64,000 nt of DNA from Chrysoporthe austroafricana (Eukaryota; Ascomycota; Sordariomycetes; Diaporthales; Cryphonectriaceae). The stretch covers positions 4,340,001 through 4,404,000 of the forward strand of contig JYIP02000001.1 in assembly GCA_001051155.2 (NCBI GenBank), written 5' to 3'. A program made the position numbers and the translations under genes. The notes under the pieces are model-generated. The model did not search any database and was not told where the DNA came from. It saw only the letters and a list, made by a program, of their open reading frames with translations. Positions 1-9,705 of this stretch are shown piece by piece (position 1 is the first letter of the stretch; each line of letters begins with the position of its first letter).

Positions 1-1015
1 GGCGCCGGATTGAGGTTGGAGACTACCAGGATGACAAAGATGGACGGGATCCGGCTGCTTGATGTTGTCATAAGCCGAACGATTACTCTGATGAACGACC
101 TTTCGATTTAAGATACCCCATAGCGTATGAAAGGCTTTTTTTTGTCCACGGTGCGCAGCATAACAAAGCATGGCTTATGACGAAAACCCCCCTTCTTCAC
201 GATTCACGATGGGCAAAGCCGTCTGTGGCGTAAGGCGGTATTTATTCTGGCTTCCCTTACATATTCAATCCAGCGCCAGGCTTGGAAGTTCCAAGCCTAC
301 CCGTCAACCTCATGAACTCAGTATCCCTGGAGATTCGGACTACCTACCATTCATGTTTGCCATGTCGATCCCCGCTCCCCTTCTACGCCTTAACAGACTA
401 CTGTACGGCATTCAGCTGAGTCATTGGCGGGTCATCCATCGAAGAAACTCAAAGGACACCGCATGCTTGCATCAATCAGGCTTTCAGCCGGACAAGAAAC
501 ATGAGGGAGATAAAGTCGATAAAGGCAGCCCTGCCGCTCTTGCTTTTTATGTTACTGCGCCTCTCAGTACTGGTACAATACCATTCTGTTTGAGATACTT
601 GAGCATGAGATCATCATCACCACGGGGTGTTCCATGAAGATCAGGGCGTAAGCCCCATTGTTGCCGAACATAGCTATTGATGCTAATCTAGAGCTATTCT
701 GTCGATGCTGAAAGGTCGTGGGCATCCCGCACGGCACCAATCGTTTAAAAAGCCCGAGTTCACATTCTGGACCCCATCGTTCGATCATCATACTGTGTCC
801 ACCTCGTTCCTTCATAACTATATAGGACTTCAAACCTTCTACTAACTTTTGCAGGTGAGGCTGGGATTGCTCACTCACCCTCATCAGTTGGTTTCGATAT
901 CTTATTGTGGAAAATGCGCGTCTGAGAACCTAAATTTGAAACTCAAGTGAGCTCTCCTACCTATCACGTCGGACGGCCTCTTTTTTTGGCTTTTTCTCAG
1001 GAGAACGCCCGCAAA
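1..1015. other. Left-edge non-coding stretch
   Basis: Several short open frames occur on both strands but none has a convincing start context, domain or splice pattern. A poly-T tract lies near 137-144. I see no supported gene here. Confidence 0.5.
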
Positions 1016-1369
1016 ATGAGTTTTGAGACGGAACGCAGCCGTTCAATCGAGTCTACTACCACCTCTCTGAGTGGAGACTGTTACGATCCGCGGGACAGCA
1101 TACCTAAAAACAGCCCGCCCTCCGGGAAAGACAAAATCCCCTCCGTCCAGCCAACAAGCATGTTCATCCCGATGTCCCTCGGGACAGAGGAGGCCCACCT
1201 CTTCATTGTAGGCTACCCCAGCGCCGAGAACAAGGTGCGCCAGGCGCGTGATCAGGCCGCGAAGCAGCACGCGCACATGCAACGTCTCGTCCGCCACCGC
1301 GCGCCGCGCGCCAACCTCCCGCTGCGCCACGCAATCGAGGCAGCTCGGGGACGAGATCGCGCGGGCTGA
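1016..1369 (+). CDS. Small hypothetical protein, possibly frameshifted at its 3' end
   Basis: An open frame of 117 codons begins at an ATG with a good fungal context (GCAAAATGAG). The product starts with a Ser/Thr-rich stretch (MSFETERSRSIES) and moves into a basic, helix-prone segment (ENKVRQARDQAAKQHAHMQR) followed by HRAPRANLPLRHAIEA. I recognise no domain. Near 1339 the frame one base over continues with equally protein-like sequence (QLGDEIARAERLRKAG) to a stop at about 1420. This suggests a small indel or an overlooked splice has shifted the end of the gene. It could also be a chance open frame; no neighbour informs its function. Confidence 0.35.
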   Translation: MSFETERSRSIESTTTSLSGDCYDPRDSIPKNSPPSGKDKIPSVQPTSMFIPMSLGTEEAHLFIVGYPSAENKVRQARDQAAKQHAHMQRLVRHRAPRANLPLRHAIEAARGRDRAG

Positions 1370-1731
1370 GAGGCTGCGCAAGGCAGGGACCCTGAGTAGT
1401 TTCCGATGTAGGTTTGCATAGTCGCCTGCTACAGACACGCTGACTACTGCATCTTTTTTTTTTTTCTCCTTACTTTTCCATCACAACTGGCTTGAGCAGA
1501 TCTGTGCAAGTTTGCAGCCCATCCATCTATTATGAAATCTATAAATTTGCAATTTAAATCTACAATCGTCTTTATGAGCATCAATCACGACACGTATTGT
1601 CTTAATTAGAAGTTGTGATTGTTGCTTTTTGTATTGTAGCTAACCGTTCAAATTTGTCTTGTGCACGTGCGATCTTCGCTCGGGCTGGCTTCCTTCACTA
1701 CATAACAGTCATAAGATCAACTGGTTTTGTT
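1370..1731. other. Intergenic, no gene seen
   Basis: AT-rich spacer with a poly-T run near 1454-1465. It lies 3' of the UstYa-family gene. Nothing recognisable otherwise. Confidence 0.5.
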
Positions 1732-3100
1732 TCAAAGTTTGGTATGATGGTGTCTTTGATCTTGCGGCTGGACTAAGTCCGTAAAAGTTTGTATGACTTT
1801 GACTACTTGACTAATACATATTCCCCCCCCCCCCCTTTTTCGTTTTGAAAAAAGTGACAGTAGAGTGACCTGAGTCCCAATATCACACTTAATGAGCAGA
1901 TTCAATGCCTGGACTTGAGGTCTGCACCTATCTGAACCCCGACGCGGGAGCCGTTTGACGTTCCGCCCATGAAAACCTGCCCTGTTGATGACGAGTTTTA
2001 GTAAGCGGCAAAGCTCAGCGAGCATAACTGCATAAGTCTGCAAATCTGTCACTATGAAAGAATGATTTGCTGCCGTACCAAACTTTGGATGCACCATCTC
2101 GCCATCGACCCTGACATCAACCCAATGCTCACGAGACCAGCCCTCTATAAGAGACCAGTCAACGCAGGTATGCGGCGTCGACCAATTCGTCGTCGGCAAT
2201 GGTGACAAGTCCGTCCACCGCATGGTCAAGAGTGTGGTGTCTCCTTGACACATTATTGCTTGTTTCAGACGATCTAGACAGTGCGCCTTTTTTTTTTTCG
2301 CTGAGACTTAGATATATAGCCTTATCGGAGTTTGAAGTATGCTTGAGGGCGCAGGTGGAATTTCGGGCTCACTTACTGGTATGATACCGCTCTGCTTTGT
2401 GTTCGCTTTCCGTCATGCCTGGAAAGTAGTAGTCGAGGTATGAGTGGTGGTGAAGACGCATCTATAGTAAGCTCCAGCCGTCAGATATCTTTTACTAACT
2501 TTTCTTTCGGATCCCCAACGTAGCAAGCTTAAATGGTAAGAGGTCGAAGTACCTACCAGACAATGTAGATGGTGGTACACCGTGAACATTCCAAAATAAC
2601 CTCCACTGGTCAAGTGGACTGCTTCTGCCTCCCGACCTAGGCGAAATATCTCGTCCTCAGGAATCCTCACCTCAGCCCCTAGAGTGATTAGGTCAGTCCC
2701 CAAGTCATAGGGAGATGAAGTAGCCCAACAGACATTGGAGCAGCTCTTGCCAGTTTTTGTCAATCTCTTCGCCAGGTTCGCCGAAGAGCGGGTGTTTCGC
2801 CTCACCATGATCTCGGTAGTAGTATGGTTGATATCTGACAGCATTTTGTGCGATGTTCGGAATCAGTTGAGGGCCAGATGCACAATGAGGATCCGACAGC
2901 TTCTGCATGATGTTCCAGACGAGCAAAGTGTACGAAGCAAGACCACCCGCTAAAAACACTAGAGTCAGCGCACACTTGGTTAATGTGGGCGGCTTCCTCG
3001 GAATATTGATATCGACCTCATCTTCGCAAAGACTGCCGGAATCGAGGTCGTCCGTTGATGTGTGAGGAGACCATAACTTGGAATACTGTGTTTGATTCAT
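1732..3100 (-). CDS. UstYa-family (DUF3328) oxidase-like membrane protein
   Basis: Members of this family catalyse oxidative cyclisation of ribosomal peptides in the ustiloxin, phomopsin and asperipin pathways. My model has four exons: 3100-2734, 2678-2557, 2461-2377 and 2300-1732, all in phase. The earlier GTG at 3127 is not needed because an ATG lies at 3100. The protein shows a charged N-tail, one membrane segment at residues ~43-65 (CALTLVFLAGGLASYTLLVW), WQELLQWAEVRIPEDEIFRLG, then the first hallmark motif YHHLHCL at ~157-163, SYLDYYF, and the second hallmark region AHCLDRLKQAIMCQGD followed by HTCVDW. The second HxxHC motif lies beside an A-rich splice junction, so its first His is uncertain. 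The 3' 350 nt, with a 13-C run, extends the protein beyond the usual ~250 residues, so the true C-terminus may be earlier. It is divergent from the repeat-peptide gene at 4144. Confidence 0.85.
1823..1835. repeat. C13 homopolymer
   Basis: A run of 13 C lies inside the last open stretch of the UstYa-family gene, where it reads as glycines on the minus strand. It is a likely length-variable or error-prone site and one reason to doubt the extreme C-terminus of that model. Confidence 0.8.
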
Positions 3101-4143
3101 CGCGTCTTGCGTGCAAGTCGATGTCACGAAGTCGAGAGTGGTGAGTGGTATGAGACTAGGGTAAGAACGAGGTTTAATTTGCAGTCATTAGATGGATACA
3201 AGACCGAAAATTTCAAAAGTTGGGTCATCACCGGCTCACTCCAAGTTTCAAGGAGATGAAGGATTCCGATTGCCAGACCATCGTGAGTCATGGGATCCGA
3301 AAGACAGCATTTCAGCTTGACTCTGACGACTAAGTATATGTGTAGACATAATTCTTCATCGCCGACGGCTTGCAGGTTATCTTGGCCTTCCACACCGCCG
3401 AGGTCTGAGTGTCGGCAACTCGCAGCAAGCCAAACCCTTTTTCTTTGCTTCTAAAACATCGCACCCTATCAAATGAGGGGCCTTGATTGTTCGCGTGACT
3501 TTGATCACAATCGGCCCTTCTAGCCTCTTTGTTCTGCCGAATGAGAAGAGCACGAAGTTGCTACGAGGCTGTAGCCGGGCTTGGCAAATGTCAAACCGCA
3601 TACGAGACATGCGCGCGGTAAGAGCCTCATACGTGAGATCTGTTAGGTAAAATTTACATTGTGTATGTCTAGATGTTGGGAGCGAAGAGTTCACAACGCT
3701 CGAAGCTCGAAATGTTGGGCCTTGGCATGCATAAATACTTGCATTTCGGTCCTCGACTCAGCGTCAAGAAGAAGAGGCAACGTTTGACTCAGATGACAAT
3801 CCAATAGCACCAGGAGTGGCTGGAGTCTTTGATGAGCTCGTGATCTGAATGCATGATCATGCCACAGTCAGACATGTATGAATGAGCAGAAGCCAAGAAC
3901 ATTGGTACGAGGAAATTGTCTGTCCAAGTACTACCGAAGAAAATCCAGCCGACGACTTGCATAGCAAACTACCGGAATCTTTGGGCCTTCAGTATTATAA
4001 GTAGCTCTTCATCATTACCAAAGAAAAAATACCATAGATTCTCGTGGTGTCAATTATCAACGGTTTTGGTCACAAGTATCACGCCAATAGTCAAATCAAA
4101 TCCCACCCATCACAGTCAGATTTGTATTCTACCTATCGTCAAA
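3101..4143. promoter_or_regulatory. Shared divergent promoter of UstYa-family and repeat-peptide genes
   Basis: The 1.04-kb region lies between two outward-facing starts. A TATA-like TTATAAG lies at 3995-4001, about 145 bp before the peptide-gene ATG, and a CT/CAA-rich leader follows. Short frames on the minus strand (3124-3694) have no recognisable content. Co-regulation of the two genes is an inference from the head-to-head arrangement. Confidence 0.45.
3995..4001 (+). promoter_or_regulatory. TATA-like element of the repeat-peptide gene
   Basis: TTATAAG lies about 145 bp before the ATG at 4144, with no competing start in between that has a better context. Recognition is by pattern only. 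Confidence 0.35.
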
Positions 4144-4462
4144 ATGCAGCTGCGTCTCATCCTGCTTGCGTCACTCCCCTTTCTCGGAACCTTGATGGCA
4201 GCGCCCACCAGTATGTATATTCTGGCATAGCGCGAGTATTCTTATCCGTGTGATGTCACTAACTTTGTAATCCCAAGATGCTGCTTTGGTCTCCCGGGGG
4301 TATTCCGCTACTTACAGGACTCCGGTGGGCCGTGCTGAGGTCCTGAAGAAGCGCGGTCCCAATGTGGCCTCCTATGAGACCGGTCTGCCTCTTGAGAGCA
4401 GTGAGAAGCGTGAAACTGCTTCTTACGAGACGCCTGTTGGGCCGCCAGATCGTTCGTTGTAG
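4144..4462 (+). CDS. Secreted kexin-processed repeat peptide, candidate RiPP precursor
   Basis: Two exons, 4144-4210 and 4278-4462, are separated by a 67-nt intron with GTATGT donor, CTAAC branch point (4259-4263) and AAG acceptor. They give 83 residues. Residues 1-20 form a clear signal peptide (MQLRLILLASLPFLGTLMAA). Three related segments follow: ATYRTPVG (33-40), ASYETGLP (53-60) and ASYETPVG (70-77). They are separated by KKR at 46-48 and EKR at 65-67, the Lys-Arg sites cut by Golgi kexin. Repeats are diverged at synonymous sites, as expected for an old coding duplication. Established fungal dikaritin precursors have this same plan: signal peptide, repeated Tyr-containing cores, Lys-Arg spacers, and a neighbouring UstYa gene. 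The family is inferred from architecture; I recognise no exact known core. An alternative is a non-cyclised kexin-processed repeat protein, for instance a signalling peptide. Confidence 0.8.
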
Positions 4463-5024
4463 AGGAGAACTACGACTGTGCATACGGTCATTGTTAATAG
4501 CTTACTCGTCGACGGGCGTCGTGTTGTCACGCGAGTGAGCTTATGCGCACATCAGCTAGCCAGAAGAGCTGGAGATTATGGGGTCCATGTCTATCCTTCA
4601 TCGTATAACCTATAACCACATTCATTTACTGTCGCTCCTTATGCTATACACCTGCGAGCGTGCCTTTCCGATTTGGTGTCTATGTCCCGGAACATTTACT
4701 CGCAAGGGTCATGTTAGAGCCGCCGCATTTGACAAGGCTTTGATGAGAATGATCATGGTCTCTTCCCATACATCCCACATCGCAGATTGTGTTTACTACT
4801 GCGACCCTATCGTGGGCGAGTGCTGTAATGTCATGTGGATGCTAGATTCGGGATATCGTAGTCGGAGCATAATATAAGAGGAATTTCAGGCCAATCCTGG
4901 CGTCAGGTATCACTTACTGAGAACATAATCCGAGATTCACTCTTGAGAAGTACCCTGGAGGTATGTTGAAAAATTCCAATCGTCTTCATTATACTGGGCT
5001 AGGAGAAATTGAGCTCTTAAGACC
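4463..5024. other. Convergent intergenic region
   Basis: This lies between the 3' end of the repeat-peptide gene and the 3' end of the MFS gene. No supported gene; it presumably holds both terminators. Confidence 0.5.
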
Positions 5025-6570
5025 TCAATATATGTACTTGAAGCCCTTAACACCCTCAATTACTCCCTTCTCATCCCTTGCACGTCTGTTTGCCTTCCAG
5101 AATACCCATCCGCACACCACCACCACAGCGATGATCAAGATGTGGCTTCCAATGCTGATCCATATCGCCGTGGGGTACCAGGGTGCCTCAGACGGCTTGA
5201 AAATGTAGGACCCTGCGATCCCTCCAAGCGCATTGCACCCACTCACAGCGGCAGCAACAGTGGCACGCTTCCATTGTCCTGTGACGTTATTCATCTGCCA
5301 AGCGTTCATCGCGGCCCAGTTTGAGACGTAGGCTCCGGTCGCAAGCATGACGCCAACGTAACGCACGGCTACATTGCTTGGGAAACCAAGCATACACATG
5401 CCTACAATTAAACACACGGCGTTGAAAACAATCATTGGTCCACGTATTGCGAGTCGGTCTGCGATAAAGGAGGTGATGATGACAGGAATGACAGAATAGT
5501 AGTACGGCGGGGCGTAGAGCAGGATCGAGTCGGCCGAGGTGAAACCCATGCCCTCCAAGATGGTAGGAATAAAATATGAAAGGGCGGTGGAGACGATATT
5601 CTGCAGGAAGAAAAGCAGGCTGAAAGCATAGAGCTTGACGTCCAGGAAGGGTCTCAATATAGCTGTCCAGTTGAAAGGCTCAGGAGATCCGGCATCTTTA
5701 CGGTCTTCGTCGATGGTAGCGAGAACCTGGTCTGTCTCGTCTTTCGTCAGGAACCAGAGCGTCTTGGTGGCATTCTCGGGAAAGTCGGGTATCCAGAGGA
5801 AGGTCAGCAACCCCAAAAACATGGTGATGGCGCCTTGGACTATGAACATCCATTGCCATCCGCGTAGACCGTGGGATTGGTCTAGCATGTCCAGGCCATA
5901 GTTCACAATACTGCCGGTTGCAACCACTATAACCTGTCCGGACTGCAGATAGGCGAACCGTAGCTGTTGTTCTTTGCGAGTGTACCTAGAGTCTGTCAGC
6001 AAGTCGTTTCTGTTAGTGGCGGAGGACAACTTACCACGCCGATATGAGGTATGCCAGGCCAGGGTATATACCAGACATAGCCAAGCCCATGAGAAATCTC
6101 AGGGCGATCATCTGTCTCCAATCCGCGACATATCCCATACACAATGTTATAAGCCCGAATAAAATCGTGGTGACTGTGAAGAAAATAGGAGGGCCGACAA
6201 GGCGCATGATGATGGTAGCTGGTAATTTGAATACCACCTGTGCCAGAACCACGATCCAAATAGCTGTCGAGTACCGATTTCCGGTCAGACCAAGCTCCGT
6301 TGGCATGGACGTCGCAGATGCTGAAGACATGATACCGGAGTCGATCAGATCCAGCGCGCATAGTAGACCTGCGATAGTACAAAGGCGCAGATCGATTTTG
6401 CGTATGATGCGCCTATCCAGCGCTGTAATTGACCTGCCAACGAGCTCATTTTCTCCTATGCCGGCGTTGTCCCCAGAATAGGTTGATGCTGAGGAGTCTG
6501 GATCGTAGCCTTCGCCAATCTCCCTCGCAGCTGCTACTGCGAGGGCTTCATTGTCTATCTTCACATCCAT
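5025..6570 (-). CDS. MFS transporter, Dal5-like anion:cation symporter family
   Basis: Two exons, 6570-6035 and 5985-5025, with a 49-nt intron (GTAAGT, CTAAC, TAG), give 498 residues, the usual length for this family. After a hydrophilic N-tail the first helix starts with LDRRIIRKIDLRLCTIAGLLCALDLID, a typical Dal5/vitamin-carboxylate permease opening. The 12-helix pattern follows, with the conserved RFLMGLAMSGIYPGLAYLISAWYTRKEQ signature and GWQWMFIVQGAITMFLGLLTFLWIPDFPE. Members move small organic anions (allantoate, nicotinate, pantothenate and similar) across the plasma membrane. It sits tail-to-tail with the repeat-peptide gene and may belong to that locus, but substrate and link are inference. 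Confidence 0.88.
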
Positions 6571-9500
6571 GGTGGAATGTTGCGGGTCTGGGCTCGAATC
6601 AAGAGTGCATCCAGTAAAGTCGATTGGTTTGAAAATGAAGACAAAGATGTATAGAGTTCGATACTTAAACCATCTATCCTTGTTGTCTTGAGGATTCAGC
6701 GTGATTCAGCGGGAAGTAAACTTTTGTAAGCACAGCGTGAATGGGGTCAGGTTAATAATGAATGCTTGGTCAGAACGAAAATTTAGGCGATTTCGCCATT
6801 CTGCGACTAGGTCGTATTCCATATGGGGCACAAGTGTCGGCGTTATTGCCGGCATGTTGTGACCTCCGAGACACTTCGACCGCCTTCCACCGGCGACGTC
6901 GTTTGTGTAGAATGACCAGCGCACGCGTCCCGAAGATAGCCATGCTGCTAGACACGATCATATAAGAGCGGAATATCGCCAAGAGGATTTTGAGTAAGGT
7001 CAACAAAGTCTCGGCAGATTTCGGTTCTCGCCTTTCATTTTTTTTTTGCTACTTAGGCGGAGGAGACAAAAAAGGCCTTATCTTGTCTCCGCCTGCCAAC
7101 GATCGTATCTAATCACGGTTCCGCTCCTATTCTTGCATCAGTTGCAACCGCCCATGCATTTGTTTACCCCCAATTAGACACCCCGCCATATTAGCTCCTC
7201 CTCCTCTTCATCAGCTGCTCAATTTGTTTTCTAGCACCCAGCGCTCACCAAGTGTGAATAGACTGCATAACACGGGCTAGATGCTTCCTCTCAAACTATC
7301 ACTAAGAAGATGCTCCGGCAAAGATCATGTTGGGCTGTGATATGTATCAAAACACGGCTGCACAGGAGCATCTGCATTAGGCAGTGCTGGTGACAGACCT
7401 CGCCTACTGGCCCGTCTGCCCAATCAGGAGCTCAACTAGTCTATACTCCCGGACACGCAGACTTCTTGTAATATGATGGTCAAAGATCAAGTCTTGGTGC
7501 AATGCTGCCAGGACACGCTATTAACGTAGCACTTCCATCATCCTCGAGCACATGTCACGAATATGTCATTAAGGTTTGAGACCGCTTCCTGATCACGCTC
7601 AGCAGCCGCTTATACCTCGTTGGCTTAGGACATGGATTGGAATTTGGGTATTTCTCATGTTTCACAATGTGCTTAGCTACAGCCGCCTCCTAGCTCGACT
7701 TGTTCATAAGGTCTTCATTCCAACTCGTGTAACCTGAAGGAGGCATGAAGAGGGATAATTGTTTTTCAGGTCGGGTTGAGGAAGAAAACGTCGTAGAAAT
7801 GTCCGAGAGTAGCCTGTCGAGATACTGGTGCTGTATAAGGCTTTTGAGCAGATGGCTTAAAGAAACAGATTTACTTGTGACTTATGAGTATGAGGTCTGT
7901 ATAGTCGAGACCGCTCATTCTGAGACTCAACGAGGCGGTAAAAACAGTGCAACGCACTGCCCGCGGCAAACTTCTTTCTCGGTGGCTGTCAACTTATCAT
8001 CTACACAGCCACACTGGCCAAGAACAATAAAGCTGCCAAGGCCGAAGACCAAGAGTCCGCGAGTGCGTCCAGCTGTAGAGAGGTGGACCCGTCATTCTTC
8101 TGGCCGATCCTGATTTAGCTGCTAGCCCCTACAACCGAAGGCCAGGGCGGCTTTAAGGATCATGATCACGGCATGCTCTCCATTCGTGAGACTTAACACA
8201 GCTACTCCAAGTCCAGAGAAGACAGAACAAACTTAAAAACAGGCTGGAGAGGCCCGAGGCGCGAGCATGTCGCAACATGGGAGGAGCGAATCAACGACTT
8301 CATCACGCGCGACAGCCTTCTAATCAAGCAGTGACCGATCGTCCGTTCTCACTGCTGTGGTTATAGTGCATCATTACAGGGCGTTTGAAGAACCTTGAAT
8401 CTATGTTGCGCTAACTATTTAGAGACTCTAGGCGCCCGGATCTGAAGATAGAGGACGGTGGGTTTTCTTAAAGCATTATTAGTTTATGACGAAGTTGGGG
8501 GTCGCAACGTTTAGAGGAGGAATATGTCTAAAAATATTCGTGGCACATTGAATTTCAGGCGCCTGGCCCGGCTCAAGCACCTTAAAAACGTCTGCACCGG
8601 TGCCTGTATATTGATCCAAAGTCTAAACTACGTGTCCTGTGCGAAACGGTGCGTGGATCCTGCCAATGCAGCACCTTGAGATGTGGATAAGTGTTTCTCC
8701 AGCGCGGGTATGATGACCACAGAGCCCCCTTCTAGGTGCTAAAGCAATACTCCACTGCCACGTCGTTAGAACCACCCGTCACAGCAGCCATTCTTACACA
8801 TCTCCGAGATGAAGGCCTTCTCCGCGCTCCTAGCAGCTCCCGCATAGATTCTGCTCGAGTTTCGGGCTCCGAGCTAGGAACACTGGCGAGGCATTGGGGG
8901 GAGCAAATGTCTCCTCAACATATGACGTAGAGAGCTTGACGAAGATTACCTTCTCAAAAATGACGGGCTGGCTCAGCTTTGCAGACTCTCTTAGGGTTTT
9001 CGCCACTCTATTTTAGCAAGCTTCGACTGCTGGATGGCGCGAAGCCCATCTTAGTTACCTTCAACCTACATCAAGTAATCGTTCTACAAGGTCTAAAAGT
9101 CTTTCACCAGCAGCCCTGACTGCGATCGTCCGGCTGATCGATTCTGTCTTAAAACGCTTGTGCTAGACTCACACGTCGTATTGTATGCGTTTGCCCTCGC
9201 TACGACCAACTTCCCCCTCTGTAAGTGTTGTATTGTATTGTGTTTGATTATCTACTGACCACCAGGTATCCGATTTTGTACAAGGGCCAGCGCGTCGCAT
9301 CTAGTCTACTGTTTGCTCCTTATGATTATGTGCGGCGATACACAAGTAGCATTATATGCTACGTTGTACAGGGTGGTGTAATTACAAGTATGCATTCTGC
9401 TGACTCTAAACATGCTGAGGACGCGCCATAAAAGGAACAGTTTCATGGACTGGGATTCTGACGAGTGGAGAGGTGACAAGGTGCAAAGAACCGGAACTCT

Positions 9501-9705
9501 GAAATTGGGAGAAGCCAGGCTAGTATTTTCTAATCAAGTGCAAGGTAATGCAATTACTGTTCCTTTAAACTGGCTTTGCCCCTCATCCTCAGATTTTGTG
9601 CAATATATGATCCAAATTGCGCCGGTAACCAGAGGAGAGAGATTTACTCCACGTATGCATCAATAATTCTATGTCTATGCCCTATCTCTATGAACATGGT
9701 ATCTC
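6571..9705. other. Gene-poor region with decayed coding traces
   Basis: The 3.1-kb gap holds no intact gene that I can support. Protein-like but interrupted sequence is visible around 7951-8335 (listed separately). A short possible signal-peptide remnant (MKAFSALLAAPA followed by a stop) lies at 8809-8847. Confidence 0.5.
7951..8335 (+). pseudogene. Decayed coding sequence, one frame with two internal stops
   Basis: A single frame reads protein-like sequence for about 128 codons but is broken by TAG at 8116 and TAA near 8194. It starts NALPAANFFLGG followed by a hydrophobic segment and a charged tail (AKNNKAAKAEDQE), and later contains EHVATWEERINDFITRD before a TGA. Both internal stops could come from CAG or CAA by C-to-T change, as in repeat-induced point mutation or simple decay. 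The ANFFLG stretch faintly recalls mitochondrial pyruvate carrier proteins, but the resemblance is too short to name it. It may also be chance open sequence. Confidence 0.25.

Noticed and set aside
8736..8935. Plus-strand 64-codon frame
   Set aside because: No domain or good start; mentioned only as possible decayed sequence.
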